DNA of 64,000 nucleotides from Ruminococcus sp. (GCA_015066785.1 SVNT01000007.1:50399-114398), one strand, 5' to 3'; positions 43,671 through 53,321 are shown, counted from the first letter of the stretch. Notes: generated by a model not told the origin, from the sequence alone. A program made the numbers and translations.

Positions 43671-44447
43671 TTACTTATTTTCAGCAATAATTTTAAGTCC
43701 GAGTTCAAATGCAAGGAGTATTATCCTGCTTTTTTCGTCAAGCTTTACATTCCCTGCAATACTGCGTGGGTCCCATTCGCTCTCGTCGAGGTTGTCACCT
43801 GCGTAGAAGAACTGGAAAAACTCCGTCCCCCTGAAATCACAGAGTGCCTGCATTCCCGCACATTCCATCTCAACGCAGACTGCACCCTGCTCACGACGAC
43901 GGTCGACCTTTTTCCTTGTTTCACGATAAAGGGCGTCTGTCGTCCAGGTTGTACCCTCAACAAAGGAATATCCGAAATCGGAGAGAACTTCCTTAAATAA
44001 TTCACGGTATTTCCTGTTGACCTCTATCGTATCCGACGGCGGTGCGTAGTGATAACTGCACCCCTCGTCCCTTATTGCCTTTGTGGGAATGATAATTCCG
44101 CAGTCCTCGATATTGCTGTCAAGCACGCCGCAGTTTCCGAGAAGAATAAGCCGCTTGCTACCCATTGCCATAAGCTCTTCATACTCCGCAACGCAGGGAG
44201 GCTCTCCGACATAACAGCGGTAGAAGGCAAAACGCTCACCCTTGTAGTTGATTTCGTAAACCTGCTTTGTTCCCACGGCGCTGTAAAGCCTGCAAAGCTC
44301 GGTATGCGGAAACGCCTCAAGTACGCTGTCGGCAAGCTCCCACGAGAAACACGCAATTGTCACTTCGGGGAAATTTTCTATCTTCTTTGCCACCATATCG
44401 GGATTTATCACCGCAGATACGGTGCTGTCAAATTCTTCGAGTATCAT
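43671..44447 (-). CDS. Nucleoside phosphorylase family protein
   Basis: A 258-residue protein with LILLGNCGVLDSNI near residue 79 and GAVCVEMECAGMQALCDFRG near 192-211, the phosphate-loop and ribose-binding EME motif of uridine/purine nucleoside phosphorylases (PNP_UDP family); FYAGDNLDESEWDPR is the base-binding region. It would split nucleosides with phosphate for salvage. The start is ATG 44447, eight bases after GGAGG; a longer reading from 44486 lacks a ribosome site. First gene of the operon, with its own promoter. Confidence 0.88.
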   Translation of the reverse strand: MILEEFDSTVSAVINPDMVAKKIENFPEVTIACFSWELADSVLEAFPHTELCRLYSAVGTKQVYEINYKGERFAFYRCYVGEPPCVAEYEELMAMGSKRLILLGNCGVLDSNIEDCGIIIPTKAIRDEGCSYHYAPPSDTIEVNRKYRELFKEVLSDFGYSFVEGTTWTTDALYRETRKKVDRRREQGAVCVEMECAGMQALCDFRGTEFFQFFYAGDNLDESEWDPRSIAGNVKLDEKSRIILLAFELGLKIIAENK

Positions 44448-44515
44448 AGGAATATCCTCCGCTTCAACGATTTTTGCCGATAACAACGGGAATTTTTCCC
44501 TTTGCCACCGATTTT

Positions 44516-44544
44516 ATTCTAACACACGGGACAAAGCGTGTCAA
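44516..44544 (-). promoter_or_regulatory. Promoter of the phosphorylase operon
   Basis: TTGACA, 17 bases, TAGAAT on the minus strand. Confidence 0.75.
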
Positions 44545-44559
44545 ATCGCCCGAAAACTC

Positions 44560-44588
44560 TTTACTTTATAAAAGAAATGTGATATTAT
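44560..44588 (+). promoter_or_regulatory. Promoter of the proBA-containing operon
   Basis: TTTACT, 17 bases, TATTAT on the plus strand, divergent from the phosphorylase promoter. Confidence 0.6.
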
Positions 44589-44651
44589 TATTATGTATCT
44601 TTATGTAAATTTTCAGAAAGGACAAGCTGTTGTCACAGCACGGTTTTTTAT

Positions 44652-44960
44652 ATGAACACATCTATCGTATTCCCTATCCCCCTGCCACTTCATATTGCAT
44701 TCGGGGTTATAGGCGTAATTTTCTTTTCGTGGAGATATATTGTCAAGAAAGAGCCTCATCATCTTCTCCTCGCAATAGCTATTGCGTCAACCTTCCTCAT
44801 CTACATCTGTTCGGAAGGTCTGCCGAGAAAAATTCTCGGTATTGAAGAGCTTATTCTCTACATTCTCATATTGATTTCAATGTTCATCAGCAGCAGAAAA
44901 GCTGCCGCACTCGAAAAATCACAGACGGAGGAAGAAAGCAATGAAAATAGTGATGCTTGA
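44652..44960 (+). CDS. Small membrane protein of unknown function
   Basis: A 102-residue protein with three membrane segments (about 10-30, 38-56, 63-82) and an acidic C-terminal tail KSQTEEESNENSDA. It overlaps the dehydrogenase gene by 20 bases. The ribosome site is odd: AAAGGAC lies 28 bases before the ATG, with a GCTGT/ACAGC hairpin between, which could bring the two together. No family is recognised. Confidence 0.65.
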   Translation: MNTSIVFPIPLPLHIAFGVIGVIFFSWRYIVKKEPHHLLLAIAIASTFLIYICSEGLPRKILGIEELILYILILISMFISSRKAAALEKSQTEEESNENSDA

Positions 44961-45897
44961 GGAAGGTGCTGTCAACAACAACGACATTTCTCTTGACGGA
45001 TTTAAAGAATACGGTGAATTCATCTCTCACCGCCTTACTCCCGATGATAAGATAGTTGAAACCATCGGCGACGCAGAGGTTGTTCTCTGCAACAAATGCC
45101 AGCTCACTGCAGAGGTACTCAAGGCCTGCCCGAACCTCAAATACATCGGGGAATGTGCAACAGGCTACAACAACATCGACATTGCAGCCGCAAAAGACCT
45201 CGGAATAGTTGTAACCAACGCAGGACAGTATTCCACTATGGCGGTAGCTCAGCATGTATTCGCATTCATATCGCACTTCTTCTCCCGTGTAGGAGAGTAC
45301 AATGATTCCGTACAAAACGGCGACTGGGTAAAATCCGACTGTTTCGTGTATTACCTTTCCCCGACATACGAGCTTGCGGGAATGACGCTCGGCATAATCG
45401 GTTTCGGCAGTATCGGAAAGGCAGTCGCAAAGATTGCCGACGCTTACGGAATGAAGGTTATCGTTTCGACGAGAACAATCCCGCCACAGAACGAATACCC
45501 ATACGAATTTGTCACCCGTGAGGAGCTTTTCAGGCGTTCGGACATCGTAACGCTCCACTGCCCGCTCACTCCCGACACAAAGGATATCATCAACAAGGAA
45601 ACACTCGGCATGATGAAGCCGACAGCATACCTCGTCAACACCTCAAGAGGCGGAACGGTTGTCGAAAGTGACCTCGCAGAAGCACTCAACAGCGGAACTA
45701 TTGCAGGCGCAGGACTTGATGTTGTATCCGTTGAGCCGATGAAGGCAGACAACCCATTGAGAAACGCAAAGAACTGCGTTATCACTCCGCATATTGCGTG
45801 GGCACCGAAACAGACAAGAGAGCGTCTTACAGGCATAGTCCTTGACAACCTCAGATGCTGGATTGAGGGCAACCCCGTAAATGTAGTAAATAAATAA
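44941..45897 (+). CDS. D-isomer-specific 2-hydroxyacid dehydrogenase
   Basis: A 318-residue NAD-dependent dehydrogenase: GIIGFGSIGKAVAKIADAYG near residue 147 (Rossmann loop), LVNTSRGGTVVE with the catalytic Arg near 236, the Glu in the AGAGLDVVSVEP region near 262, and the catalytic His in VITPHIAWAP near 285. The best fit is glycerate dehydrogenase/hydroxypyruvate reductase, with phosphoglycerate dehydrogenase-like enzymes as alternatives. It precedes proB; a metabolic link with proline synthesis is not evident. Confidence 0.9.
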   Translation: MKIVMLEEGAVNNNDISLDGFKEYGEFISHRLTPDDKIVETIGDAEVVLCNKCQLTAEVLKACPNLKYIGECATGYNNIDIAAAKDLGIVVTNAGQYSTMAVAQHVFAFISHFFSRVGEYNDSVQNGDWVKSDCFVYYLSPTYELAGMTLGIIGFGSIGKAVAKIADAYGMKVIVSTRTIPPQNEYPYEFVTREELFRRSDIVTLHCPLTPDTKDIINKETLGMMKPTAYLVNTSRGGTVVESDLAEALNSGTIAGAGLDVVSVEPMKADNPLRNAKNCVITPHIAWAPKQTRERLTGIVLDNLRCWIEGNPVNVVNK

Positions 45898-45915
45898 CCG
45901 AGAGGAAAATATAAA

Positions 45916-46710
45916 ATGTCTAAGATTTCAGAAAAAAAGAGAGTGGTATTCAAAATCGGAACTTCTACCCTCACTCACCGCACGGGTATGGTAAATATCC
46001 GCAGAATTGAAAACCTTGTAAAAGTACTCGCTGATGTGAAAAATCAGGGGCACGAAATAATCATAGTAACTTCGGGAGCGATAGGACTCGGTTGCGGAAA
46101 GCTCGGTCTCAAGGAACGCCCGACGGACACACCGTCAAAGCAGGCGGCAGCCGCTGTCGGACAGTGCCAGCTTATGTATATGTACGACAAGTATTTCGCA
46201 GAGTACAATATGACAGTAGCGCAGATGCTCCTCACGAAGTACATTATTGAGCCTATACGCCGCCAGAATGTTATCAACACGCTGACAAGACTTCTTGACC
46301 TCGGTGCAATTCCCATAATCAACGAAAATGACACCGTTGCTATCGACGAACTCGAGCTTGAAGTAGGCGAAAACGACTCCCTCGCCGCTATCGTGGGAGA
46401 AATTGCGGAGGCTGACCTCCTTGTAATCCTCTCGGACATCGACGGGCTTTATTCCGAAGACCCGAGGAAAAATCCCGACGCCGTACTCATCCACGAGGTT
46501 GACGAAATCACCGACGAGATAAGAGCGCTCGCAGGAGGAGCGGGCACAGCAAACGGCACAGGCGGAATGATAACAAAGCTCAACGCCGCAGAAATCGCAA
46601 ACGGCGCAGGCATCGACATGGTTATCATGAACGGAAAGAACCCCATGAAAATATACGACTTGTTTGAAGACAAGCCGATAGGTACAATATTCAGAGCAAA
46701 GAAGGTATAA
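45916..46710 (+). CDS. proB: Glutamate 5-kinase
   Basis: A 264-residue amino-acid kinase: VFKIGTSTLTHRTG at the N-terminus, VTSGAIGLGCGKLGL near residue 53, NENDTVAIDELE near 135 and GTGGMITKLNAAEIA near 214. It phosphorylates glutamate, the first step of proline synthesis. It ends after the kinase domain; the C-terminal PUA domain of the approximately 370-residue form is absent, as in various other bacteria. proA follows two bases later. Confidence 0.94.
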   Translation: MSKISEKKRVVFKIGTSTLTHRTGMVNIRRIENLVKVLADVKNQGHEIIIVTSGAIGLGCGKLGLKERPTDTPSKQAAAAVGQCQLMYMYDKYFAEYNMTVAQMLLTKYIIEPIRRQNVINTLTRLLDLGAIPIINENDTVAIDELELEVGENDSLAAIVGEIAEADLLVILSDIDGLYSEDPRKNPDAVLIHEVDEITDEIRALAGGAGTANGTGGMITKLNAAEIANGAGIDMVIMNGKNPMKIYDLFEDKPIGTIFRAKKV

Positions 46711-46712
46711 AA

Positions 46713-47966
46713 ATGACATACATTGAAGAACTCGGCGCAAAGGCAAAAAAAGCGTCATACACCATAGCAAAGGCGTCAACCGAAAAGAAAAACGAGGCTC
46801 TCAGAGCGATTGCGAAGGCACTCATCGACAACACCGAAAAAATCATCGAAAAAAACTCACTTGACATTGCCAAGGCGAAGGACAACGGCATTTCCGATGT
46901 TATGATAGACCGTCTCCGCCTTGATGAAAAAAGAATAAAGGCGATTTCCGATGCGGCAATAAAGCTCACAGGACTTGCAGACCCCTGCGGAGAAGTTGTC
47001 GGCGGAGGAATCCGTCCCAACGGAATGAAAATCGAAAAGGTCAGAGTTCCCCTCGGCGTTATCGGAATTATCTTCGAGTCACGCCCGAATGTTACGGTAG
47101 ATGCGGCGGCACTCTGCCTCAAGGCAGGAAACGCAGTTATTCTCCGTGGCGGAAAAGAGGCAATAAACTCAAACATATGCCTTGTGGAAATTATGCGTGA
47201 GGCTATAAAGACCGTCGGCTTCCCCGAAGATGTAATTCAGGTCATCACAGATACATCGCACGAAACTGCAAATGAATTCATGCGTTGCAACACCTATGTC
47301 GATGTTCTCATCCCCCGTGGAGGAGCGGGACTTATCCGTGCATGCGTAAACAACGCAACCATTCCCGTTATCGAAACAGGTACGGGGAACTGCCATGTTT
47401 TCGTTGACGAAACGGCAGATGCCGATATGGCGGTGAATATCGTCAACAACGGAAAAACACAGCGTCCTTCCGTTTGTAACGCAGTAGAAAGCCTTCTTGT
47501 GCACGAAAAAATCGCAGACAGAATTCTCCCCTTGATAAAGGCGAAGCTTGACGAACACAATGTCGAAATCCGTGGCTGTAAGAAAACGCTTGAAATCCTC
47601 GGTGAAAGCGACAGCGTAAAGCCTGCAACCGATGATGACTATATGACGGAATTTCTCGACTACATCATCTCCTGCAAGGTAGTGTCGGGCGTTGACGAGG
47701 CTATTGAGCATATCAACCGTCACACCACTCATCATTCCGAATGTATCGTTACGGAGAATTTCACCAATGCCGAGCGTTTCGCCGCTGAAATCGATGCGGC
47801 AGCTGTATATGTGAATGTATCCACAAGATTTACCGACGGCGAAGAATTCGGCTTCGGTGCGGAAATAGGCATATCAACGCAGAAGCTCCACGCAAGAGGA
47901 CCTATGGGCCTTACGGAGCTTACAACGATAAAATATCTTATCAGAGGAAACGGTCAGACAAGATAA
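46713..47966 (+). CDS. proA: Glutamate-5-semialdehyde dehydrogenase (gamma-glutamyl phosphate reductase)
   Basis: The 417-residue protein has the ALDH-superfamily signature of ProA: VPLGVIGIIFESRPNVTVDA near residue 112, AVILRGGKEAINSN, GNCHVFVDETAD near 227, KTQRPSVCNAVESLLVH near 248 with the catalytic Cys, and DGEEFGFGAEIGISTQKLHA near the end. It reduces gamma-glutamyl phosphate from ProB to glutamate semialdehyde. Tight spacing indicates co-translation with proB. Confidence 0.96.
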   Translation: MTYIEELGAKAKKASYTIAKASTEKKNEALRAIAKALIDNTEKIIEKNSLDIAKAKDNGISDVMIDRLRLDEKRIKAISDAAIKLTGLADPCGEVVGGGIRPNGMKIEKVRVPLGVIGIIFESRPNVTVDAAALCLKAGNAVILRGGKEAINSNICLVEIMREAIKTVGFPEDVIQVITDTSHETANEFMRCNTYVDVLIPRGGAGLIRACVNNATIPVIETGTGNCHVFVDETADADMAVNIVNNGKTQRPSVCNAVESLLVHEKIADRILPLIKAKLDEHNVEIRGCKKTLEILGESDSVKPATDDDYMTEFLDYIISCKVVSGVDEAIEHINRHTTHHSECIVTENFTNAERFAAEIDAAAVYVNVSTRFTDGEEFGFGAEIGISTQKLHARGPMGLTELTTIKYLIRGNGQTR

Positions 47967-47981
47967 ATTAAGGAGTTACCA

Positions 47982-49043
47982 ATGGGATTACTTGATGAAA
48001 TAAAAAACAATCTCGACCAGGATTATTTCGACATGGACAAATACCGTGCGGAGCAGGCGGCAAAAGAAGCCGCTGAGGCTGAAAAAGCGGCGAAGGAGCA
48101 GGCTGAAAAGCCCGAAGAACCCGAATCCCCAGCCGCAGAGGAAAAGCCTGCCGAGACACCTGCCGAAGAAAAAGAAAATCCTGCCACAGCGGAAGCACCT
48201 GCCGAAAGTGCGCCTGCACCCAAAAAGAAGAAAAAGAAAAAGAAGAAGAACGGCAATAAATCCGAAAAGGAACTTCAGGAACTGAAGGACGCTCTCGACG
48301 ACGCACTCGACGAAGACCTCAGCGACCTCGACGAATTCCGTGACATTTCCGATGACGTATCGACTGCAGTGAGAAAGCCTACATTCAAGCGAAATATATA
48401 TTTTGCTACGGGAATACTCGTTTCTCTCATGGCTCTCATCGGTTTTGCGTTCTCGATAGCGTATATTGTGAACTTCATCGGGAATATCGCAAACAACACA
48501 CACCAGAAGGAAGTCTTTATCGAAACGGTATATCCTCTTGTAATTGCCGACACGGCGAGCTTTGACACCGTTGCCGACCTTTCGGGAGATACAGTTCTCA
48601 CGGCGGCAATATGGGATATCATCCTTTTTGAAGATACCAGTGCCTACACCTATGAATTCGGCAATGTAATCGTTCCCGAGGCTGATGTTGAATATCACGC
48701 AACGCAGATGTTCGGCGAAGGGCTTACTTTCGAGCATAAGAACCTCGGTGACATCACGCTTACATTCTACTATAACGCTGAAACAAAATGCTATATCATT
48801 CCCGTTTCACCGCAGTATTTCTCCTACACCCCGAAGATTGAGGACATCAGGAAATCGGGCGACACATATACGATAATGGTAGGATATATTGCACCTACAC
48901 CGTCATGGCGACTTCTCCGTCACGAAGAGGAAGAAATCACGGCGAAATACCTCGAATACACCCTCAGAAAAACCAACAGCGGATATATCATCGTTTCTGC
49001 CAAGGAAATCGAGGGCGCAGGAATTGGAGATAAACACGAATGA
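47982..49043 (+). CDS. Lys/Glu/Ala-rich single-pass membrane protein, unknown function
   Basis: A 353-residue protein: residues 1-40 helical and charged, 41-80 rich in Pro, Glu and Ala, a run of nine Lys at 81-89, an acidic stretch near 100-130, one membrane segment near 139-166, and an extracytoplasmic domain of about 180 residues containing TPSWRLLRHEEEE. The layout suggests a cytoplasmic disordered anchor and an exported C-terminal domain. It lies between proA and tyrA and overlaps tyrA by four bases, so it is expressed with them. No family is recognised. Confidence 0.75.
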   Translation: MGLLDEIKNNLDQDYFDMDKYRAEQAAKEAAEAEKAAKEQAEKPEEPESPAAEEKPAETPAEEKENPATAEAPAESAPAPKKKKKKKKKNGNKSEKELQELKDALDDALDEDLSDLDEFRDISDDVSTAVRKPTFKRNIYFATGILVSLMALIGFAFSIAYIVNFIGNIANNTHQKEVFIETVYPLVIADTASFDTVADLSGDTVLTAAIWDIILFEDTSAYTYEFGNVIVPEADVEYHATQMFGEGLTFEHKNLGDITLTFYYNAETKCYIIPVSPQYFSYTPKIEDIRKSGDTYTIMVGYIAPTPSWRLLRHEEEEITAKYLEYTLRKTNSGYIIVSAKEIEGAGIGDKHE

Positions 49044-49882
49044 TTATTACGGTAGCAGGTCTCGGGCTTATCGGCGGTTCGTTCTGTAAGGCAATAAAGG
49101 CAGAGACCGACCATACAGTTCTGGGATACGACATAAACGACAAGGTGCTGACAGACGCTGTCGCAGACGGCACTATCGACGGCAAGTGCGAGGATTTTTC
49201 GCTTTCTGACCTGACAATAGTATGTCTGTACCCCGATGCCACAAAAAAATTCATCATCGACAATGCGGATAAATTCAAAAAAGGAAGTACAGTTATCGAC
49301 TCCTGCGGAATAAAAACCGTGATTGTCAATTCCGTCGACGAAATTCTCAAGGCAAACGGCGTGAATTTTGTGGGAGCGCATCCTATGGCAGGGCGTGAAT
49401 TTTCGGGATACGCATACTCTCTCCCGACGCTTTACAAAGGTGCCAGCTTTATTATGACGCCTACCCTGAACGCCTCTGACGAGTCTGTTGCGATGCTCGA
49501 AAAACTTGCAGAACAGATAGGTTTCGGCAAGATTGTAAAGACCACTCCCGAAAACCACGACAGCATAATTGCATACACTTCCCAGCTTGCGCATATTGTG
49601 TCATCGGCGTACATAAAAAGTCCGACCTTAAAAAACGAAAGCGGATTCAGTGCAGGAAGTTTCAAAGACCTTACCAGAGTGGCAAAGCTCAACGAAGATA
49701 TGTGGACAGACCTCTTTCTTCAGAACAGCTCTCCCCTGTTATACGAAATTGACACAATAATCGAAAAACTCACAGAGTACCGCAACGCAATAGCAGATAA
49801 TGACAGCGAAACGCTGAAGGAATTACTGCGTGACGGACGAATTCTCAAGGAAAAATCACTCGGACAAAACGAGGAGGAATAA
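49040..49882 (+). CDS. tyrA: Prephenate dehydrogenase
   Basis: A 280-residue protein: IITVAGLGLIGGSFCKAI (NAD-binding loop) at the N-terminus, DSCGIKTVIV near residue 93, GAHPMAGREFSGY near 112 and HDSIIAYTSQLAHIVSSAY near 171. It oxidises prephenate to 4-hydroxyphenylpyruvate for tyrosine synthesis. There is no chorismate mutase or ACT domain at either end. The ATGA overlap with the previous gene and two bases to the next indicate an operon. Confidence 0.94.
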   Translation: MIITVAGLGLIGGSFCKAIKAETDHTVLGYDINDKVLTDAVADGTIDGKCEDFSLSDLTIVCLYPDATKKFIIDNADKFKKGSTVIDSCGIKTVIVNSVDEILKANGVNFVGAHPMAGREFSGYAYSLPTLYKGASFIMTPTLNASDESVAMLEKLAEQIGFGKIVKTTPENHDSIIAYTSQLAHIVSSAYIKSPTLKNESGFSAGSFKDLTRVAKLNEDMWTDLFLQNSSPLLYEIDTIIEKLTEYRNAIADNDSETLKELLRDGRILKEKSLGQNEEE

Positions 49883-49884
49883 TA

Positions 49885-50865
49885 ATGGCCACAATCAGAG
49901 ATGTCGCAGAGCTTGCCGAAGTATCGGTAGCAACGGTATCCCGTGTTCTTAACAACAACGGCGATGTATCGGAAGAAAAGACAAAGCGTGTACAGCAGGC
50001 GGCAAAAAAACTCGGATATACAATAGCACACCCTTCTTCATCGAAAAGAATTACGGTAATGGCACTTCTGCCGAACTCCGTAAAGGACTTTTACGATGAC
50101 ATAATAAAGGGCATACAGGAAGTCACCAAAAGGGAAGGCTTCGACCTTATCATAGGCGTCTGCAACAACAACCGCTTTGTAGAGGCGGAGCATATTGAAA
50201 AACTCGTAGACGGCTCTGTATCTGCGATTATTCTGTTCGGCTCATTCCTCCGAAGTGAAGAAATCGAAGACCTGAACAAAAAGTACAATGTCGCAGTCTG
50301 CTGCGAATGTATCGAAGGCGCATCGGTGCTTTCCGTCGTTATTGATATGCGACAGGCGGCATACGACGCTGTAACTCATCTGATTAAAAAAGGTCACAAG
50401 AATATCGGGCTTATATCTACGGTAACACGTGCGTGGTCGACAATCGAAAAGGAAAAAGGCTACCGCAGAGCCCTTCTCGACAACGGACTTGAATACAAGG
50501 AAGAATATATATTCTTCGGGGATTTTGACAACAAGAGCGGACTTTTCTCCCTCGGCTATTTCGACAGCCTTGAAACTCCCCCGACGGCTATTTTCGCCGT
50601 ATCGGACAACCTTGCACTCGGGGCTATAAAAGCGGCGATAAACAAGGGCCTCAATATCGGGGAAGACATTGCAATCATAGGCTTTGACGATACTATCCTC
50701 TGCTCGCTGTATAACCCGTCGATTTCCTCTGTGACTCAGCCACGATACGAAATCGGCAAAACCGTAATGGAAAAGCTCGCAGAAAACATCAACGGAAGTG
50801 CCAGATGCACCGACACAATATATCTGCCGCACAAGCTCACACTACGAAAATCCAGCGGCGACTAA
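49885..50865 (+). CDS. LacI family transcriptional regulator
   Basis: A 326-residue repressor: helix-turn-helix in residues 1-50 (ATIRDVAELAEVSVATVSRV, LNNNGDVSEEKTKRV), then a sugar-binding-like domain with TAIFAVSDNLALGAIKAA near 235 and IAIIGFDDTILCSLYNPSIS near 258. The effector is likely a sugar, but no sugar-use genes are near, so its target lies elsewhere or is the exporter downstream. AGGAGG precedes the ATG. Confidence 0.93.
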   Translation: MATIRDVAELAEVSVATVSRVLNNNGDVSEEKTKRVQQAAKKLGYTIAHPSSSKRITVMALLPNSVKDFYDDIIKGIQEVTKREGFDLIIGVCNNNRFVEAEHIEKLVDGSVSAIILFGSFLRSEEIEDLNKKYNVAVCCECIEGASVLSVVIDMRQAAYDAVTHLIKKGHKNIGLISTVTRAWSTIEKEKGYRRALLDNGLEYKEEYIFFGDFDNKSGLFSLGYFDSLETPPTAIFAVSDNLALGAIKAAINKGLNIGEDIAIIGFDDTILCSLYNPSISSVTQPRYEIGKTVMEKLAENINGSARCTDTIYLPHKLTLRKSSGD

Positions 50866-50886
50866 ACACAAATCACCCTGCATCCA

Positions 50887-50915
50887 TTGACAAATCGGTT
50901 GCGGGGTGTTATAAT
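50887..50915 (+). promoter_or_regulatory. Promoter of the HlyD/MacB/FtsX exporter operon
   Basis: TTGACA, 17 bases, TATAAT. Confidence 0.8.
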
Positions 50916-50919
50916 TCGA

Positions 50920-50935
50920 GTTAGCAAAGGCTAAC
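50920..50935 (+). promoter_or_regulatory. Candidate operator of the exporter operon
   Basis: GTTAGC-AAAG-GCTAAC, a perfect inverted repeat at the expected transcription start. The four-base spacer is unlike a classic LacI site, so a different regulator is likely. Confidence 0.5.
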
Positions 50936-50973
50936 CGCCTTACTTTTTTCATCATCGAAGGGAGGAACGCCCA

Positions 50974-52602
50974 ATGAAAACGGGCAGAAAAAATATCACA
51001 AAATTTTTCGGAATATCTATGGCGGCAACGCTTATGGCAACCGCACTCTGCGGATGCTCGGAACAGAAGGTGAATGTCGTTGAACTCAAATCCGAAGACC
51101 TCAGCAGTACCGTCAAGGCAGACGGATATATTCAGAGTTCGGAGGAAAAGAACATCTACACCTCTCTCAACTATACAATCAAGGAAGTAAATGTAGAAGT
51201 CGGCGATGTTGTCAGGGCGGGAGATGTACTCTGCACGCTCGACACAAAAATGCTCGAAACGGCAATAATTTCAGCTAAAACCGCACTCAACAGCGGAATG
51301 ACAAATTCAAACCACAACATCACTCAGGCTGAAAAAGACTATATGAAAATGGCGACCGAAATAGAAAACGGCACATACCAGCCGATAGTTCTCGCTGAAA
51401 GAAATGTTGAGTACGCCGAGGACGCACTTGAAATCGCACAGAAGAATTACAACAACAAACTTGAGGACATCGAAAAGAATAACGATTCTGCCCTTAAGAC
51501 GATGAAAACAAACCTCACAAACATTGCATCGCAGATAAAAATCAAGGACGAAATTCTCGACAATGCGTTCTATTACGCACCGTACGGCGACTTTTACCGC
51601 AAGGAATACAAGGATTTCCTGCTTGCACGCCGCCGCTACAATGCAGACAGAAACGACGCCACACGAAAAGAATACGACGACGCCATAATCGATATGAACA
51701 CAATGGCGATGGGTAATAAGGATATCAACTCGGCGTGGCAGGCAATCTATGCCGACTATGTGACGGAAGACAACCTTCTCATCGAATATGAAAATCTCCT
51801 CTCAATGACAGACGACTCGGTTGACGCTCTCAAGGACGCACTCGACAATGCACAGCTCACCTACGACAGCGCTGTAACCGACCTTGAAATAACAATAAGA
51901 GACTCCGAAAAGGCACTCGAGGATATGAAGGCCGCACTCGACAACAGCAAGGCTGTCACGGACTTCTCGGCGGAGCAAAAACAACTCGCTGACCTTGAAA
52001 AAGACCTTGCAGACTGCACTATAACCGCCGAAATCGACGGCACAGTAACAGCCGTATACGCAAAGGAAGGCAATATTTCGGGCGGAGTGATGTTTGTCAT
52101 TGAAGATACCGAAAACCTCGAAGTTCTTGCGAAGTTCAAGGAATACGACATCGCAGGAATAGAAGTCGGAATGCCTGCAACAGTCAAGGCTGACGCCACA
52201 GGCAGTACCGAATACGAAGGCATTGTAACAAGAATTGCCCCCACAGCGATAAAGAACAACACAAGCACCGATACCGAATTCGAGGTTGAAATTGCGGTAT
52301 CGGGAAAAGATACAAAACTCCTCATCGGTATGCAGGCAGAGGCTGAGGTCACTCTTGCAGAAAAAGCGGGAGCGTTCAGCGTGCCTTACAGCTCGCTAAG
52401 ATACGAAGACGACAAGGCTTTTGTTCTCGTTGCCGAAAACACAGGTGACGGTTACACAGCCAAAAAGGTGTTTGTTTCAACAGGAATTGACGGCGACACC
52501 GAAATAGAAATCTACGGCACAGAAATCAAAGACGGACTTTATATAATAACCGACTCTGACGAAAGCATTACCGACGGACTTTCGGTAAAGCCCGTACTCT
52601 AA
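50974..52602 (+). CDS. HlyD-type periplasmic adaptor lipoprotein
   Basis: A 542-residue adaptor: signal segment ending TALCGCSEQ (lipoprotein-like), a first biotinyl-lipoyl half with VNVEVGDVVRAGDVLCTLDT near residue 73, a long helical hairpin of about 250 residues (110-335), the second lipoyl half ITAEIDGTVTAVYAKEGNIS near 353, and beta-barrel regions to the C-terminus. It would link the ATPase/permease pair encoded next to the outside, as in MacA-like Gram-positive exporters. AGGGAGG precedes the ATG. Confidence 0.9.
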   Translation: MKTGRKNITKFFGISMAATLMATALCGCSEQKVNVVELKSEDLSSTVKADGYIQSSEEKNIYTSLNYTIKEVNVEVGDVVRAGDVLCTLDTKMLETAIISAKTALNSGMTNSNHNITQAEKDYMKMATEIENGTYQPIVLAERNVEYAEDALEIAQKNYNNKLEDIEKNNDSALKTMKTNLTNIASQIKIKDEILDNAFYYAPYGDFYRKEYKDFLLARRRYNADRNDATRKEYDDAIIDMNTMAMGNKDINSAWQAIYADYVTEDNLLIEYENLLSMTDDSVDALKDALDNAQLTYDSAVTDLEITIRDSEKALEDMKAALDNSKAVTDFSAEQKQLADLEKDLADCTITAEIDGTVTAVYAKEGNISGGVMFVIEDTENLEVLAKFKEYDIAGIEVGMPATVKADATGSTEYEGIVTRIAPTAIKNNTSTDTEFEVEIAVSGKDTKLLIGMQAEAEVTLAEKAGAFSVPYSSLRYEDDKAFVLVAENTGDGYTAKKVFVSTGIDGDTEIEIYGTEIKDGLYIITDSDESITDGLSVKPVL

Positions 52603-52613
52603 CGGGGTGACCT

Positions 52614-53321
52614 ATGAAAAAGAAAATCATTGAATTCTGCAATGTAAAAAAAGGCTATGAAATAGGCGGAAACATCGTCTATGCGGTAAACGGGATTGAC
52701 TTCACCATCGACGAGGGAGAATTTGTTGTAATCCTCGGCCCCAGTGGCGCAGGAAAATCAACAGTCCTCAATCTTCTCGGCGGAATGGACTTTGCAACCT
52801 CGGGACAGATTTTTGTCAACGGTGTGGATATCGCAAGCTACAACGACCGCCAGCTCACCGAATACCGTGCTGAAAATGTCGGCTTTGTGTTCCAGTTCTA
52901 CAACCTCATACCTACGCTCACAGCAGGCGAAAATGTGGCGCTCATCGGCGACATAGTAAAGAATGCGCTCGATTCCCACGAGGTGCTGGCGTCGGTAGGT
53001 CTTGAGGCGCACTACGACAAATTCCCTTCGCAGATGTCGGGAGGAGAGCAACAGCGTGTATCCATCGCAAGAGCGATATGCAAGAACCCGACAATGCTCC
53101 TCTGCGACGAGCCTACGGGAGCGCTCGACTCCGAAACGGGAGTAATGATACTCTCCCTACTTCAGAATATGAGTCACCAGCGCAACAAAACAGTAATCAT
53201 CGTTACGCACAACGCCGCACTTGCACAGGCGGCAGACAAGGTTATCCGCATAAAGAACGGAAAAATCCGTGATATAACGATAAACGAAAATCCTCTCCCC
53301 GTAAGCGAGGTGAACTGGTAG
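52614..53321 (+). CDS. MacB/LolD-type ABC transporter ATP-binding protein
   Basis: A 235-residue ATPase: Walker [18 protein letters not shown] near residue 43, [18 protein letters not shown], signature [15 protein letters not shown] near 142, Walker [16 protein letters not shown] near 162 and switch [11 protein letters not shown]. It shares one base with the permease start (TAGTG). Substrate is unknown; peptides, antibiotics or lipids are typical. Confidence 0.94.
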   Translation: MKKKIIEFCNVKKGYEIGGNIVYAVNGIDFTIDEGEFVVILGPSGAGKSTVLNLLGGMDFATSGQIFVNGVDIASYNDRQLTEYRAENVGFVFQFYNLIPTLTAGENVALIGDIVKNALDSHEVLASVGLEAHYDKFPSQMSGGEQQRVSIARAICKNPTMLLCDEPTGALDSETGVMILSLLQNMSHQRNKTVIIVTHNAALAQAADKVIRIKNGKIRDITINENPLPVSEVNW

